NCBI GenBank assembly: GCA_947456505.1
Contig: CANGTC010000018.1
Span: 1-37,005 of the forward strand
Direction of reading: 5' to 3'
Length of the DNA stretch: 37,005 nucleotides
Source: Beijerinckiaceae bacterium
GTDB taxonomy: Bacteria > Pseudomonadota > Alphaproteobacteria > Rhizobiales > Beijerinckiaceae
Program-made: the position numbers and the translations under genes
Notes under the pieces: generated by a model
Told to the model about the DNA's origin: nothing
Database searches by the model: none
Seen by the model: the letters and a program-made list of their open reading frames with translations, nothing else
In this document: piece by piece, positions 1 to 9,062 of the stretch
Layout: every line of letters begins with the position of its first letter
Position numbering within the stretch: position 1 is the first letter of the stretch

Positions 1-1
1 C

Positions 2-1972
<1,971 letters not shown>

Positions 1973-1988
1973 GGGGGCGCTGCCCCGC

Positions 1989-2585
1989 CTACAAATACCC
2001 CCGCAAAGCCTCCCCAATCCGTCCAGGCTCCGTGCCCGGCGGCAGGAAGCCGATATATCTCCCATCGCGCCCAACAACAAAAATCGCGCTGGTGTGATCG
2101 ACGGAATAATCATCTCCCCGCGCATTGTCCGCTTTCGCGAACCAGATCTTGTAGTCCAGCGCGAGCTTGCCGATTGCGGTCTTGTCGCCGGTGAGGCCGA
2201 TCCAGCGGGGGTCGAAGGATCCGAGATAATCGGCGAGGTGTTCCGCTGTGTCGCGCTCTGGGTCCAGCGTCACGAAGATCGGCTGCACGCCCACCGCGCG
2301 GTCGCCAAGGCCCTGCAGGGCGAGCGTCATCGACAGCACATCCGCCGGGCACACATCCGGGCAGCGCGTGTAGCCGAAATAGAGCAGCAGCAGCTTGCCG
2401 CGAAACTCGGTGTCGGTGCGCAGGCGCCCGTGCTGATCATGCAGCGCGAAGGGCCCGCCCACGGGTTCCTTTCCCCACATCAGCGCGTCCATGAGCGCGC
2501 CGGGCGAGCGCGTCTCCTGCTCGCTGGCGGCGGGCGCCGAGGCGAGCAGGGCGGCGAGCAAACCCAGGCGCGCGAGAAAGATCAC
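1989..2585 (-). CDS. SCO1/SenC family copper-binding thioredoxin-fold protein
   Basis: Exported thioredoxin-fold protein of the SCO1/SenC/PrrC family, which delivers copper to the CuA site of cytochrome c oxidase or acts as a periplasmic thiol/copper redox sensor. The CxxxC copper motif (CPDVC, residues 75-79) and the distal histidine (DHTSAIF, H164) are both present. I place the start at the GTG at 2585 because it gives a hydrophobic leader (IFLARLGLLAALLASAPAA) and forms a 4-base GTGA overlap with the stop of the upstream metallo-hydrolase gene. An ATG at 2678 would extend the protein with 31 low-complexity residues lying inside that gene and is less likely. The protein is 198 residues, normal for the family. 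No cytochrome oxidase or other copper gene is nearby, so the client is unknown; tight coupling to a Tat-exported hydrolase is the only context. Confidence 0.88.
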   Translation of the reverse strand: MIFLARLGLLAALLASAPAASEQETRSPGALMDALMWGKEPVGGPFALHDQHGRLRTDTEFRGKLLLLYFGYTRCPDVCPADVLSMTLALQGLGDRAVGVQPIFVTLDPERDTAEHLADYLGSFDPRWIGLTGDKTAIGKLALDYKIWFAKADNARGDDYSVDHTSAIFVVGRDGRYIGFLPPGTEPGRIGEALRGYL

Positions 2586-3673
2586 GCGCCGAAGGTCAGG
2601 CGCGCGCCGGTCGTCGAGGCCAGCAGTTTTTCCGGCATGATCTTGCGTGCCGCGTCGATGAAATTCTGGCCGCTGCAATGCATGGGAATGAGGACGTCCG
2701 GATTGACCTCCTTCAACTGCGCGACGATGTCGTTCAGATAGGGATCGGGCGCGGGGCCCAGATGGAAGCCGCCCACCAGCGCGTGAATCTTGTTCACGCC
2801 CGAGACCTCGCGCGCGGTGGCGATGGTGTTGAGGACGCCCGCGTGGCCGCAGGAGGTGATGACCACGAGGCCCTTGTCGCGAATGTTGAAGCAGGTGGCG
2901 TGTTCGTGCAGATGCTCATCGGGGACGATCTTGCCTTGCAGTTCGGCTGGCGTGTAATGGGCGGCGTTGCAGCCAAGCCCATCCTTCATGCCGAATTCGA
3001 CATTGGTGTTGGGCAGGACCTTTTCATTGGATCCGCGTTTGATCGGGCCGGTGGTGAAAGCGTGGCCCGCAACCACGACCGGCGCCTCGGTCAACAGGGT
3101 GGATACCTGCCGAGCCACAAGCGCGCGGCGATCCAGCGCGCCAAAGTCTGCGAAGGAACCGGGCGCGCCGTTCCAGCGATGGCAGAAATTATCCTCGCCG
3201 CCGGTATAGAGCTTCACATCGGCGGGCAGGGACGCGCGGTATTTGTCGAGAAATCCGAGCAATCCGCCGAAATGATCGAAATGCCCGTGGCTCACCACCA
3301 GGGCGTCAATCTTCCGGGGATCGACGCCCAGCAGTTCGATGTTGTTGAGCAGGCCTTGCGAGGTGTAGCCGAAGTCCAGCATCACCGTGCGCGCCTCGCC
3401 CGCTCGCTGCGATTCCAGAAACAGCGAAAGGCCCCATTCGTTGTGCAGGGCGCGGCGATAGTCGGAAACGGCGGGAGGACGCTCGCTCTTGACGCCTGCG
3501 ACTTCCGCTGGCCGATAGAAGAGATTGGCGGCGCCATCCATGAGAACGCGGATCGAGAGCCGGTCAACGGTGGGGATCTGGATCGGCGCAGCGCGCACGG
3601 GCTCCACGCACATGAAGGCTGCGGCGGCGCTGGAGGTCTTGAGGAAATGGCGGCGGTCGATGGGACTGGTCAT
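2582..3673 (-). CDS. Tat-exported metallo-beta-lactamase-fold hydrolase (COG1237-like)
   Basis: A 363-residue zinc hydrolase of the metallo-beta-lactamase fold. The N-terminus carries a twin-arginine signal (RRHFLK at 7-12, then a hydrophobic alanine-rich stretch ending near VRA at 26-28), so the enzyme should be folded and metallated in the cytoplasm and exported through Tat. The metal motif HGHFDH is at 129-134; further down, TSCGHAGVLNT, GGFHLGPA and IPMHCSGQ supply the other expected histidines. The overall pattern resembles the COG1237 group, which includes proteins named after dihydropterin ribofuranosyl aminobenzene phosphate synthase; that name is mostly transferred and the substrate is unknown. 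The SCO1-like gene follows with a GTGA overlap, so the two are very probably cotranslated, hinting at a periplasmic metal or redox role for the pair. Confidence 0.85.
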   Translation of the reverse strand: MTSPIDRRHFLKTSSAAAAFMCVEPVRAAPIQIPTVDRLSIRVLMDGAANLFYRPAEVAGVKSERPPAVSDYRRALHNEWGLSLFLESQRAGEARTVMLDFGYTSQGLLNNIELLGVDPRKIDALVVSHGHFDHFGGLLGFLDKYRASLPADVKLYTGGEDNFCHRWNGAPGSFADFGALDRRALVARQVSTLLTEAPVVVAGHAFTTGPIKRGSNEKVLPNTNVEFGMKDGLGCNAAHYTPAELQGKIVPDEHLHEHATCFNIRDKGLVVITSCGHAGVLNTIATAREVSGVNKIHALVGGFHLGPAPDPYLNDIVAQLKEVNPDVLIPMHCSGQNFIDAARKIMPEKLLASTTGARLTFGA

Positions 3674-3838
3674 GGCGCTGCTCCCGGTTGAATCAATTTC
3701 TAATTGGCGTTCAGTTTAAGACGCCTTTTCTCATAGTCGAGGGGGCTATGCAATGTGGCGGTCAAGTCAGGCTGCGGCGCCCACCTTTACATCCCGACCC
3801 GCCTGCGCCATCCCTCGCGCTCCCGAGGACCTCCATCC

Positions 3839-4351
3839 ATGCCGCTTTATTTCGCCTATGGCGCCAATCTGGATATTCCCGCCATGGCGCAGCGCTGTCC
3901 ACGTTCGCGGGCGCTGGGGTTGGGGCGACTGGCGCGCCATCGCGTCGCCATCATGAAGGAGGGCTACGCCACGGTGGTTCCCGATGGGTCCGCCATGGTC
4001 CATGGCTTGCTGTTCGATCTCGCCTTCGCCGACGTGCCTGCGCTGGATCGCTACGAGGAGGTAGGCTCTGGCCTCTACCAGAAGATCACCCAGCCCATTC
4101 TGCGGGCTGAGGGCGGGTCCGTGCGGGCGCTGGTCTATGTGGGGCGGGGCGGGGAGGCGCGGGGCGTGGCGCCTGCGCCGGGCTATCTGGAGGCGGTGAT
4201 TGCCGCCGCCACCAGCGTGGGCCTGCCTGATGACCATATCGCGTACCTGCGCAGCCTAGCCCCCGGCGGCGCCCTTGCGCCTGCGCCGGTCGCGCGCGGG
4301 CGTGCCATCAAATACACGGGCAAACCCCTCTGGCCGGAGGATGCGCCATGA
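3839..4351 (+). CDS. Gamma-glutamylcyclotransferase-like protein
   Basis: Member of the gamma-glutamylcyclotransferase (GGCT/AIG2) superfamily, which releases 5-oxoproline from gamma-glutamyl amines or peptides. The substrate-loop signature YFAYGANL directly follows the start, and the expected catalytic glutamate lies in LDRYEEVG. The start is the ATG at 3839, which puts YFAYGANL at residue 4, where the family has it; an in-frame ATG at 3755 would add 28 unrelated residues. The product is about 170 residues. Its stop overlaps the acylphosphatase start in an ATGA junction (4348-4351), so the two small enzymes are translationally coupled. The exact substrate is not readable. The fold call is firm; the reaction is inferred from the family. 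Confidence 0.85.
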   Translation: MPLYFAYGANLDIPAMAQRCPRSRALGLGRLARHRVAIMKEGYATVVPDGSAMVHGLLFDLAFADVPALDRYEEVGSGLYQKITQPILRAEGGSVRALVYVGRGGEARGVAPAPGYLEAVIAAATSVGLPDDHIAYLRSLAPGGALAPAPVARGRAIKYTGKPLWPEDAP

Positions 4352-4638
4352 GCGAGCGGCGCAGCATGCGGGTCTTTGTGGCGGGCAAGGTGCAGGGCGT
4401 GGGCTTTCGCGCCTTCGTCGCCCGCGAGGCCGCCCGCCGCCCCGTGGATGGCCATGTGCGCAATCTGGCGGACGGGCGCGTGGAGGCGGTGTTCAGCGGT
4501 TCCGCCGACGATGTGGCGGCCCTGTGCGAAGCCTGCGCGCGCGGCCCCTATGCGGCGCGGGTGGACGGCATGCAGATCGTCGAGGCCGACGCGCTGGCGC
4601 CGGGGAGCGGGTTCTGCGTGTTGCGGGAGGGGCCTTAG
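4348..4638 (+). CDS. acyP: Acylphosphatase
   Basis: A 96-residue cytosolic acylphosphatase, hydrolysing the carboxyl-phosphate bond of acyl phosphates. The signature GKVQGVGFR holds the phosphate-binding loop and catalytic arginine, and the catalytic asparagine is in the second motif [12 protein letters not shown]. Length and motif spacing are standard. It starts inside the stop codon of the GGCT-like gene (ATGA). Its stop TAG (4636-4638) overlaps the stop of the convergent lipB by three bases, so there is no room for a terminator between the two genes. Confidence 0.93.
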   Translation: MSERRSMRVFVAGKVQGVGFRAFVAREAARRPVDGHVRNLADGRVEAVFSGSADDVAALCEACARGPYAARVDGMQIVEADALAPGSGFCVLREGP

Positions 4639-5363
4639 CCCTCCGTCTGTCCGAACACCCCCTCGAACTCCCGCCGCAGGATCGAATCCACCTCCGGCAT
4701 GGTCACGGGCAGGCCGAGGTCCACAAGGCTGGTGACGCCATAGTGGGTCTGGGCGATGCCGCAGGGCACGATGCCTGAGAAGTGCGAGAGATCGGGCTCC
4801 ACATTGAGAGAGACCCCGTGGAAGGTCACCCAGCGGCGCAGGCGGATGCCCAGCGCCGCGATCTTGTCCTCGGCCATGGACCCATCGAGCCCGCGCGCCT
4901 TGTCGGGGCGGGCGACCCAGACGCCCACCCGGTCATCGCGGCGCTCGCCCTTCACATTGAAGGCCGCGAGGGTTGCGATGAGCCAGGCCTCCAGCGCGCA
5001 GACAAAGGCGCGCACATCCTGTTTGCGTCGCCGCAGGTCCAGCATCACATAGGCGATGCGCTGGCCGGGGCCGTGGTAGGTATATTGTCCGCCGCGTCCG
5101 GCTTCATGCACAGGGAATCGGGAATCGAGCAGGTCTTGCGCCTTGGCGGAGGTTCCGGCGGTGTAGAGCGGGGGATGTTCGATCAGCCAGACGAGTTCGT
5201 TCGCTTCCCCCCTCGCGATGGCCTCGGCCCGGTCCTCCATGGTTTTGAGGGCCTCCGCATAGGAGGTGAAGCCCGGCGTGATCAGCCATTCCACCGGGTT
5301 TCCGGGGCTTGTGGGCATCAGGCTCACGGTGGAGGCGCGGGTGGGGGCGGGGCAGTCTTGCAC
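4635..5363 (-). CDS. lipB: Octanoyltransferase (lipoate biosynthesis)
   Basis: LipB transfers octanoate from octanoyl-ACP to the lipoyl domains of 2-oxoacid dehydrogenases and the glycine cleavage H protein, the first step of lipoate synthesis. The family signature [12 protein letters not shown] is at residues 90-101, the catalytic lysine at 167 (AEDKIAALG) and the acyl-accepting cysteine at 201 (GIVPCGI). The 242-residue length fits alphaproteobacterial LipB. An alternative ATG at 5318 would give 227 residues; neither start has a strong ribosome site, and I keep the longer form because related proteins also have a short lead before the PGNPVEW region. No lipA is in the window. Confidence 0.95.
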   Translation of the reverse strand: MQDCPAPTRASTVSLMPTSPGNPVEWLITPGFTSYAEALKTMEDRAEAIARGEANELVWLIEHPPLYTAGTSAKAQDLLDSRFPVHEAGRGGQYTYHGPGQRIAYVMLDLRRRKQDVRAFVCALEAWLIATLAAFNVKGERRDDRVGVWVARPDKARGLDGSMAEDKIAALGIRLRRWVTFHGVSLNVEPDLSHFSGIVPCGIAQTHYGVTSLVDLGLPVTMPEVDSILRREFEGVFGQTEG

Positions 5364-5436
5364 TTTGGCGCTCGCGGTTGGGACGGCTCTTTCTACACCA
5401 GTTGCGGCTGAAACAGGAAAAGCGTCGCTTCGGCCT

Positions 5437-5475
5437 TGTCAGGGGGGAGGCGATTTGTTAGTCACCCCCCTGACG
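5437..5475. repeat. G/C-run inverted repeat upstream of tRNA-Leu
   Basis: GTCAGGGGGG at 5438-5447 and CCCCCCTGAC at 5465-5474 are perfect 10-base complements around a 17-base spacer; T5437/G5475 could extend the stem by a wobble pair. It lies 26 bp before the tRNA and has no T tract, so it is not an intrinsic terminator. The same bases could be a promoter (TTGTCA 5436-5441, 17 bp, TAGTCA 5459-5464) with a C-rich discriminator. Function is not established. Confidence 0.5.
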
Positions 5476-5500
5476 GTGTCGGGTTCGCCCTTCATCCCAT

Positions 5501-5587
5501 GCGGTCGTGGCGGAATTGGTAGACGCGCTAGCTTGAGGTGCTAGTTCTTTAACCGGAGTGGAGGTTCGAGTCCTCTCGACCGCACCA
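5501..5587 (+). tRNA. tRNA-Leu (anticodon GAG)
   Basis: An 87-base type II tRNA with encoded CCA. The acceptor stem pairs GCGGTCG (5501-5507) with CGACCGC (5577-5583), followed by A5584 and CCA 5585-5587. The anticodon stem CTAGC (5528-5532) pairs with GCTAG (5540-5544), and the loop TTGAGGT has GAG at 5535-5537, reading CUC and CUU leucine codons. The T-arm GGTTCGAGTCC and a long variable arm (AACCGGAGTGGA region) fit leucine tRNA. A strong terminator follows four bases after CCA. Confidence 0.97.
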
Positions 5588-5590
5588 TAT

Positions 5591-5627
5591 CAAAACGGCG
5601 CCCAGCCATGGGCGCCGTTTTGTTTTT
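5591..5627 (+). terminator. Intrinsic terminator of tRNA-Leu
   Basis: A perfect 14-bp stem (5591-5604 with 5609-5622, core ACGGCGCCCA/TGGGCGCCGT) closes a four-base GCCA loop and is followed directly by five T residues (5623-5627). It sits just after the tRNA CCA end and isolates it from the downstream mrr gene. Confidence 0.93.
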
Positions 5628-5720
5628 CCGGGATTGGAGCGGCGGGCGCCAACCTCTTTCTTTCCGCGCCATTATTGCTAAGCTTATTTTCGATTTTGAA
5701 TGATTGAGGGCGCTTGAGCC

Positions 5721-6659
5721 ATGGCGGTTCCAGATTATCAATCCTGCATGCGGCCATTGCTCCAGTTCTGCGCCGATGGCCGTGAGAAAAGCATCAGCGA
5801 AGCGGCGGCGTTCATGGCTGCCCAGTTTCGCTTATCTGCGGAGGACCTTGCCGAGCAAATACCAAGCGCAAAGCAGACCCTGTTGGCGAACCGGGTTCAT
5901 TGGGCGCGCACCTATCTCGATAAAGCCGGGGCCTTGCGACGGACAAAACGGGCGCATTTCGTGATCACTGATCGCGGCCATGCCTTGCTGGCGCAAAACC
6001 CGGAGCGTGTGGATGCGCGCGTCTTGCGGCAATTCCCCGAGTTCCTCGCCTTCCAATCGCCCAAGGGGGACCGGGCAGACGATAAGGCTGCGCCGGATTC
6101 GCTCCATCCGGTTCCTGACTTCTCCGCGCGAACGCCTGAAGAGACCTTGCAGGCTTCAGCCGAAGCCATTTTTGAAGCTCTTCGCGGGCAGTTGCTGGAT
6201 CGTATCCGGGAGCTTTCGCCCTCTTTCTTCGAGCGGCTTGTGGTCGATCTCATTGTCGCCATGGGCTATGGCGGCAGTCGCGATAGCGTCATTCAGAGGC
6301 TTGGAAAAAGCGGCGACGAGGGCATTGACGGCGTTGTGAATGAAGACCCTCTGGGGCTGGATGTCGTTTATATCCAAGCCAAACGCTATGCCGCAGACAA
6401 TTCCATCGGGCGCGAGCGCATTCAGCAATTCGCTGGCGCTCTGGTCGGGCAGGGCGCTTCCAAGGGCGTCTTCGTCACCACCAGTTCATTCTCGCGCGGC
6501 GCCCGGGAATATGCCCATCGCGTTCCCCAGCGCATCATCCTGATCGATGGCGCCGAATTGACCCGTCTGATGATCCGTTATGGCGTGGGCGTACGCACCG
6601 AGCGCACTATCGAGCTGCGGCGGATCGATCTCGATTACTTCGAAGAAGCGGAAGCGTGA
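5721..6659 (+). CDS. mrr: Mrr-type restriction endonuclease
   Basis: A 312-residue protein with the two-domain layout of Mrr: an N-terminal winged-helix domain (about 5-90, ending in the TDRGHALL strand) and a C-terminal PD-(D/E)xK nuclease domain (about 165-290). Catalytic elements are E171 in FFERLVVDLI, D203 in GDEGIDG and the Q-x-K pair in YIQAKRY (219-222). Mrr enzymes cut DNA with methylated adenine or cytosine and act as stand-alone type IV restriction proteins; no methyltransferase partner lies beside it, as expected. It begins 93 bp after the terminator of tRNA-Leu, a frequent landing site for acquired DNA. The upstream stretch (5675-5705) is AT-rich and could hold its promoter. All catalytic residues are intact, so it should be active. 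Confidence 0.9.
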   Translation: MAVPDYQSCMRPLLQFCADGREKSISEAAAFMAAQFRLSAEDLAEQIPSAKQTLLANRVHWARTYLDKAGALRRTKRAHFVITDRGHALLAQNPERVDARVLRQFPEFLAFQSPKGDRADDKAAPDSLHPVPDFSARTPEETLQASAEAIFEALRGQLLDRIRELSPSFFERLVVDLIVAMGYGGSRDSVIQRLGKSGDEGIDGVVNEDPLGLDVVYIQAKRYAADNSIGRERIQQFAGALVGQGASKGVFVTTSSFSRGAREYAHRVPQRIILIDGAELTRLMIRYGVGVRTERTIELRRIDLDYFEEAEA

Positions 6660-6728
6660 GGCCGCGCCGTTTCGCTCCTCGTTAAAGCAAAACTCGCCGT
6701 CGACTCTTCGGAAACAGCTCAGCTTGTC

Positions 6729-6772
6729 CAGTAAAGGTTACTATTGTAATAATTGATATAGTAACAGTAAAG
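6729..6772. promoter_or_regulatory. AT-rich dyad framed by direct repeats upstream of the FkbM gene
   Basis: GTTACTAT (6737-6744) and ATAGTAAC (6758-6765) form a perfect 8-base inverted repeat around a 13-base AT-rich spacer. The octamer CAGTAAAG occurs on both sides (6729-6736 and 6765-6772). The site ends 14 bp before the ATG at 6787 and is far more AT-rich than its surroundings. It could be an operator, a promoter with bound regulator, or a hairpin in the leader; the sequence alone does not decide. Confidence 0.5.
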
Positions 6773-6786
6773 CTGTAGGTAGTAAA

Positions 6787-7563
6787 ATGCTGTATGTTCC
6801 TCCCGCCATTCAAAAATACAGGCTGCCGAGCAGGCTGATTTATAGTTTCCTGCGCAGGCTTAATCGCTACTTCAGCACCCGTTGTCTTGTGCAGAGGCGC
6901 ATGGGCGCCTTGCTTTTGCTTGACCAGATCAATGCGGTGGATCGTCATTTGCTTCTCCGCGGCGCCTGGGAGGCGCCTCAGGTGGATTTTCTGACCGACC
7001 TGGTCCGGAGCCAGCAGCAGGCCGACGAACCGCTTATCCTGCTCGACATAGGCTCCCACGCGGCGCTCTATCCGGTGGTGTTGAGCCAGAGGCTGACTTT
7101 CGATGAAATCGTCGCCTATGAGCCGGTCCCGTCCAATCTCGCGCAGCTGCGGGCCAACCTCTGGCTGAATGGAATGCTGTCGAGCGTGAAGGTTGTTGAA
7201 AAGGCGGTGTCCAATTGCGAGGGCAAGCTTCAATTCATCATCGGCTATGAAAAAAATCGCGGTCTTTCCAGAATTATGGATGGGACGAAAACTGACCAGG
7301 AGGAGGTCATCGAAGTCGTCGCGACGACCATCGATGGTTCGTCATTTTATGAAAACAGTCTGATCGTTTGCAAAATTGACGTGGAGGGCGGGGAGCTGAA
7401 CGTCATCGAGGGCATGAAGGAAACAGTCGCCCGAAACCGTTTTATTTTCCAGATCGAAAATCTATCCACCCGTCCAATCTCGCAGTTGAAGGGTTTGCTG
7501 GAGCCGCTGGGCTGCCGGTGGGTCCACTCCATTCGCGAGGATCATTATTTCATCAAGGTTTGA
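6787..7563 (+). CDS. FkbM-family SAM-dependent methyltransferase
   Basis: A 258-residue Rossmann-fold methyltransferase of the FkbM family, whose members O-methylate sugars or other small molecules. The SAM-binding motif DIGSHAALYP is at 87-96, motif II YEPVPSN at 111-117, and the family-typical KIDVEGGELNVIEG at 196-209. The first 75 residues are basic and form a leader with no recognisable domain. The substrate is unknown; no glycosyltransferase or capsule gene is close by to suggest one. It stands alone behind an AT-rich dyad and ends 7 bp before the convergent peptidase gene. The AT-rich leader and isolation suggest it was acquired, possibly with mrr. Confidence 0.85.
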   Translation: MLYVPPAIQKYRLPSRLIYSFLRRLNRYFSTRCLVQRRMGALLLLDQINAVDRHLLLRGAWEAPQVDFLTDLVRSQQQADEPLILLDIGSHAALYPVVLSQRLTFDEIVAYEPVPSNLAQLRANLWLNGMLSSVKVVEKAVSNCEGKLQFIIGYEKNRGLSRIMDGTKTDQEEVIEVVATTIDGSSFYENSLIVCKIDVEGGELNVIEGMKETVARNRFIFQIENLSTRPISQLKGLLEPLGCRWVHSIREDHYFIKV

Positions 7564-7570
7564 CGGTCCT

Positions 7571-8983
7571 TCACCCTGGCCGCTCCGCCCCCGAAAGCCG
7601 CTTCACCAGCCGGTACAAAAACGTCTTCCCGTCGAAGAGTTGTTTGACGCCCACCTGCTCGTTCAGTCCGTGGACGCCGCTCTTGCCTTCTTCGGAGAAG
7701 ATGCCGGAGACCCCATAGGCGGGGACGCCGTATTTGCGCAGCCAGCGGCTGTCCGTATAGCCGCCGGATTGGGTGGGAATGACAGGGATCCCCGGCCAAA
7801 GATCCCCTGCGATTTCCTCCACCGCCGCAATCACCTGCGGCGATAGGGGGGAGGCCGGACTGTCCACCACCGTGCCCAGGGGGATCACGGCGATCTTGTC
7901 GTCGGCCATCACCTTTTTCAGGGTCTCCTCCACCACGGCGGGGTTTTCGTCGGGCAGCAGGCGACAGTTGATAGTGGCGCGGGCGGTCTGGGCCAGCGCA
8001 TTCTCCGCATGGCCAGCCTCCAGCATGGTTGCGACGCAGGTGGTGCGGATTTGCGCATTGTAGTTTGCGCGCTTTGACAGGGGCGCGATGACCTCCGGCC
8101 GATTGTCTCCCGCCGCCAGCGCGGCATAGGCGGCCTTGATGTCGGGCGCCTCAAGGCGCGTGACGATCTTGAGCCAGGCCTCCGTCACCGGATTGAGCCT
8201 TGCGGGAAAGTCGAAATCGGCGAGGCGCACCAGCCCCTCCGCCAGCTTCGTGATGGCGTTGTCGCGGCGGGGCTGGGCGCTGTGGCCTCCGGGGTCCTTC
8301 ACCACCATCTGGAAGCTGCGATAGACCTTCTCCGCCAGCTGGATATTGGAGCTGACCGGCTTGCCCTCGCGCATGGTCCCGCCGCCGCCCTCGTTGAGGG
8401 CGAATTCGGCGTCGATGAGCGCGCGATGGTTCTCGAGGAGCCAGCGGGCGCCGTCATGAGGGGAATCCGCGAGCTCCTCGTCGGTGGTCAGGGCCAGAAT
8501 GATGTCGCGCTCGGGCGTCGCGCCCTCGGCGCGCAGGCGGATGAGGGTGGCGACGAAGATTGCGGCCATGGCCTTGTCGTCGATGGCGCCGCGCGCGCGG
8601 AAAAAGCCATCGGTCTCCTGCAGGGTGAAGGGGGCGAAGGCCCAGTCCTCGCGCTTCGCCTCCACCACATCCATATGGGCCATGAGCAGCATGGGCTTTT
8701 TGGCGCCCGCACCACGCAAGCGCGCCACCAGATTGCCCTTGCGCGGGCCCGACGAGAGCACCTGCACATCTGCAGCCGGAAAGCCCGCATCAAGAAAACG
8801 CTGGCCCATGGCTTTGGCGGCGACCAGCGTATCGCCGGAGGACTCGGTCGTGTTGATCTCGACCAGTTCCCTGTAGATGGCCCGAAACAGCGCCTCGTCC
8901 GGATGACCCGGCGTTTGCGCGCGAGCGGGCAGGGCCAGCGCGCAGGCCATGGTGGCGGAGAGGAGAAGTCCGGGAAGGCGCAT
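7571..8983 (-). CDS. Exported M20-family metallopeptidase/amidohydrolase
   Basis: A 470-residue zinc exopeptidase of the M20/M25/M40 family, expected to cleave peptides or amino-acid conjugates in the periplasm. A signal peptide covers residues 1-22 (LLLSATMACALALPARA). Metal-site residues are visible: H103 and D105 in AHMDVV, D136 in GAIDDK, the glutamates 169/170 in TTDEEL, and a late histidine in SGVHGLNE. The middle contains the dimerisation domain (GGHSAQPRRDNA). Length and order match family members annotated as M20/M25/M40 hydrolases. It is the last of three minus-strand genes (Kir channel, dehydrogenase, peptidase), separated from the dehydrogenase gene by 79 bp, so shared transcription is possible but not shown. 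Confidence 0.88.
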   Translation of the reverse strand: MRLPGLLLSATMACALALPARAQTPGHPDEALFRAIYRELVEINTTESSGDTLVAAKAMGQRFLDAGFPAADVQVLSSGPRKGNLVARLRGAGAKKPMLLMAHMDVVEAKREDWAFAPFTLQETDGFFRARGAIDDKAMAAIFVATLIRLRAEGATPERDIILALTTDEELADSPHDGARWLLENHRALIDAEFALNEGGGGTMREGKPVSSNIQLAEKVYRSFQMVVKDPGGHSAQPRRDNAITKLAEGLVRLADFDFPARLNPVTEAWLKIVTRLEAPDIKAAYAALAAGDNRPEVIAPLSKRANYNAQIRTTCVATMLEAGHAENALAQTARATINCRLLPDENPAVVEETLKKVMADDKIAVIPLGTVVDSPASPLSPQVIAAVEEIAGDLWPGIPVIPTQSGGYTDSRWLRKYGVPAYGVSGIFSEEGKSGVHGLNEQVGVKQLFDGKTFLYRLVKRLSGAERPG

Positions 8984-9062
8984 GGATGACCCTGCCGCTG
9001 GGGAAGCTGGCGGCAGAGTAGCCCTTGGCGCAGGCCTGTAAATGGCTTTGTGGCCTGCCCCC

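Noticed and set aside
6660-7570. Search for a duplicated tRNA-Leu 3' end as attachment site of an island
   Set aside because: No stretch matching the GGTTCGAGTCCTCTCGACCGC end was found; TCGACTC near 6698 is too short to mean anything.
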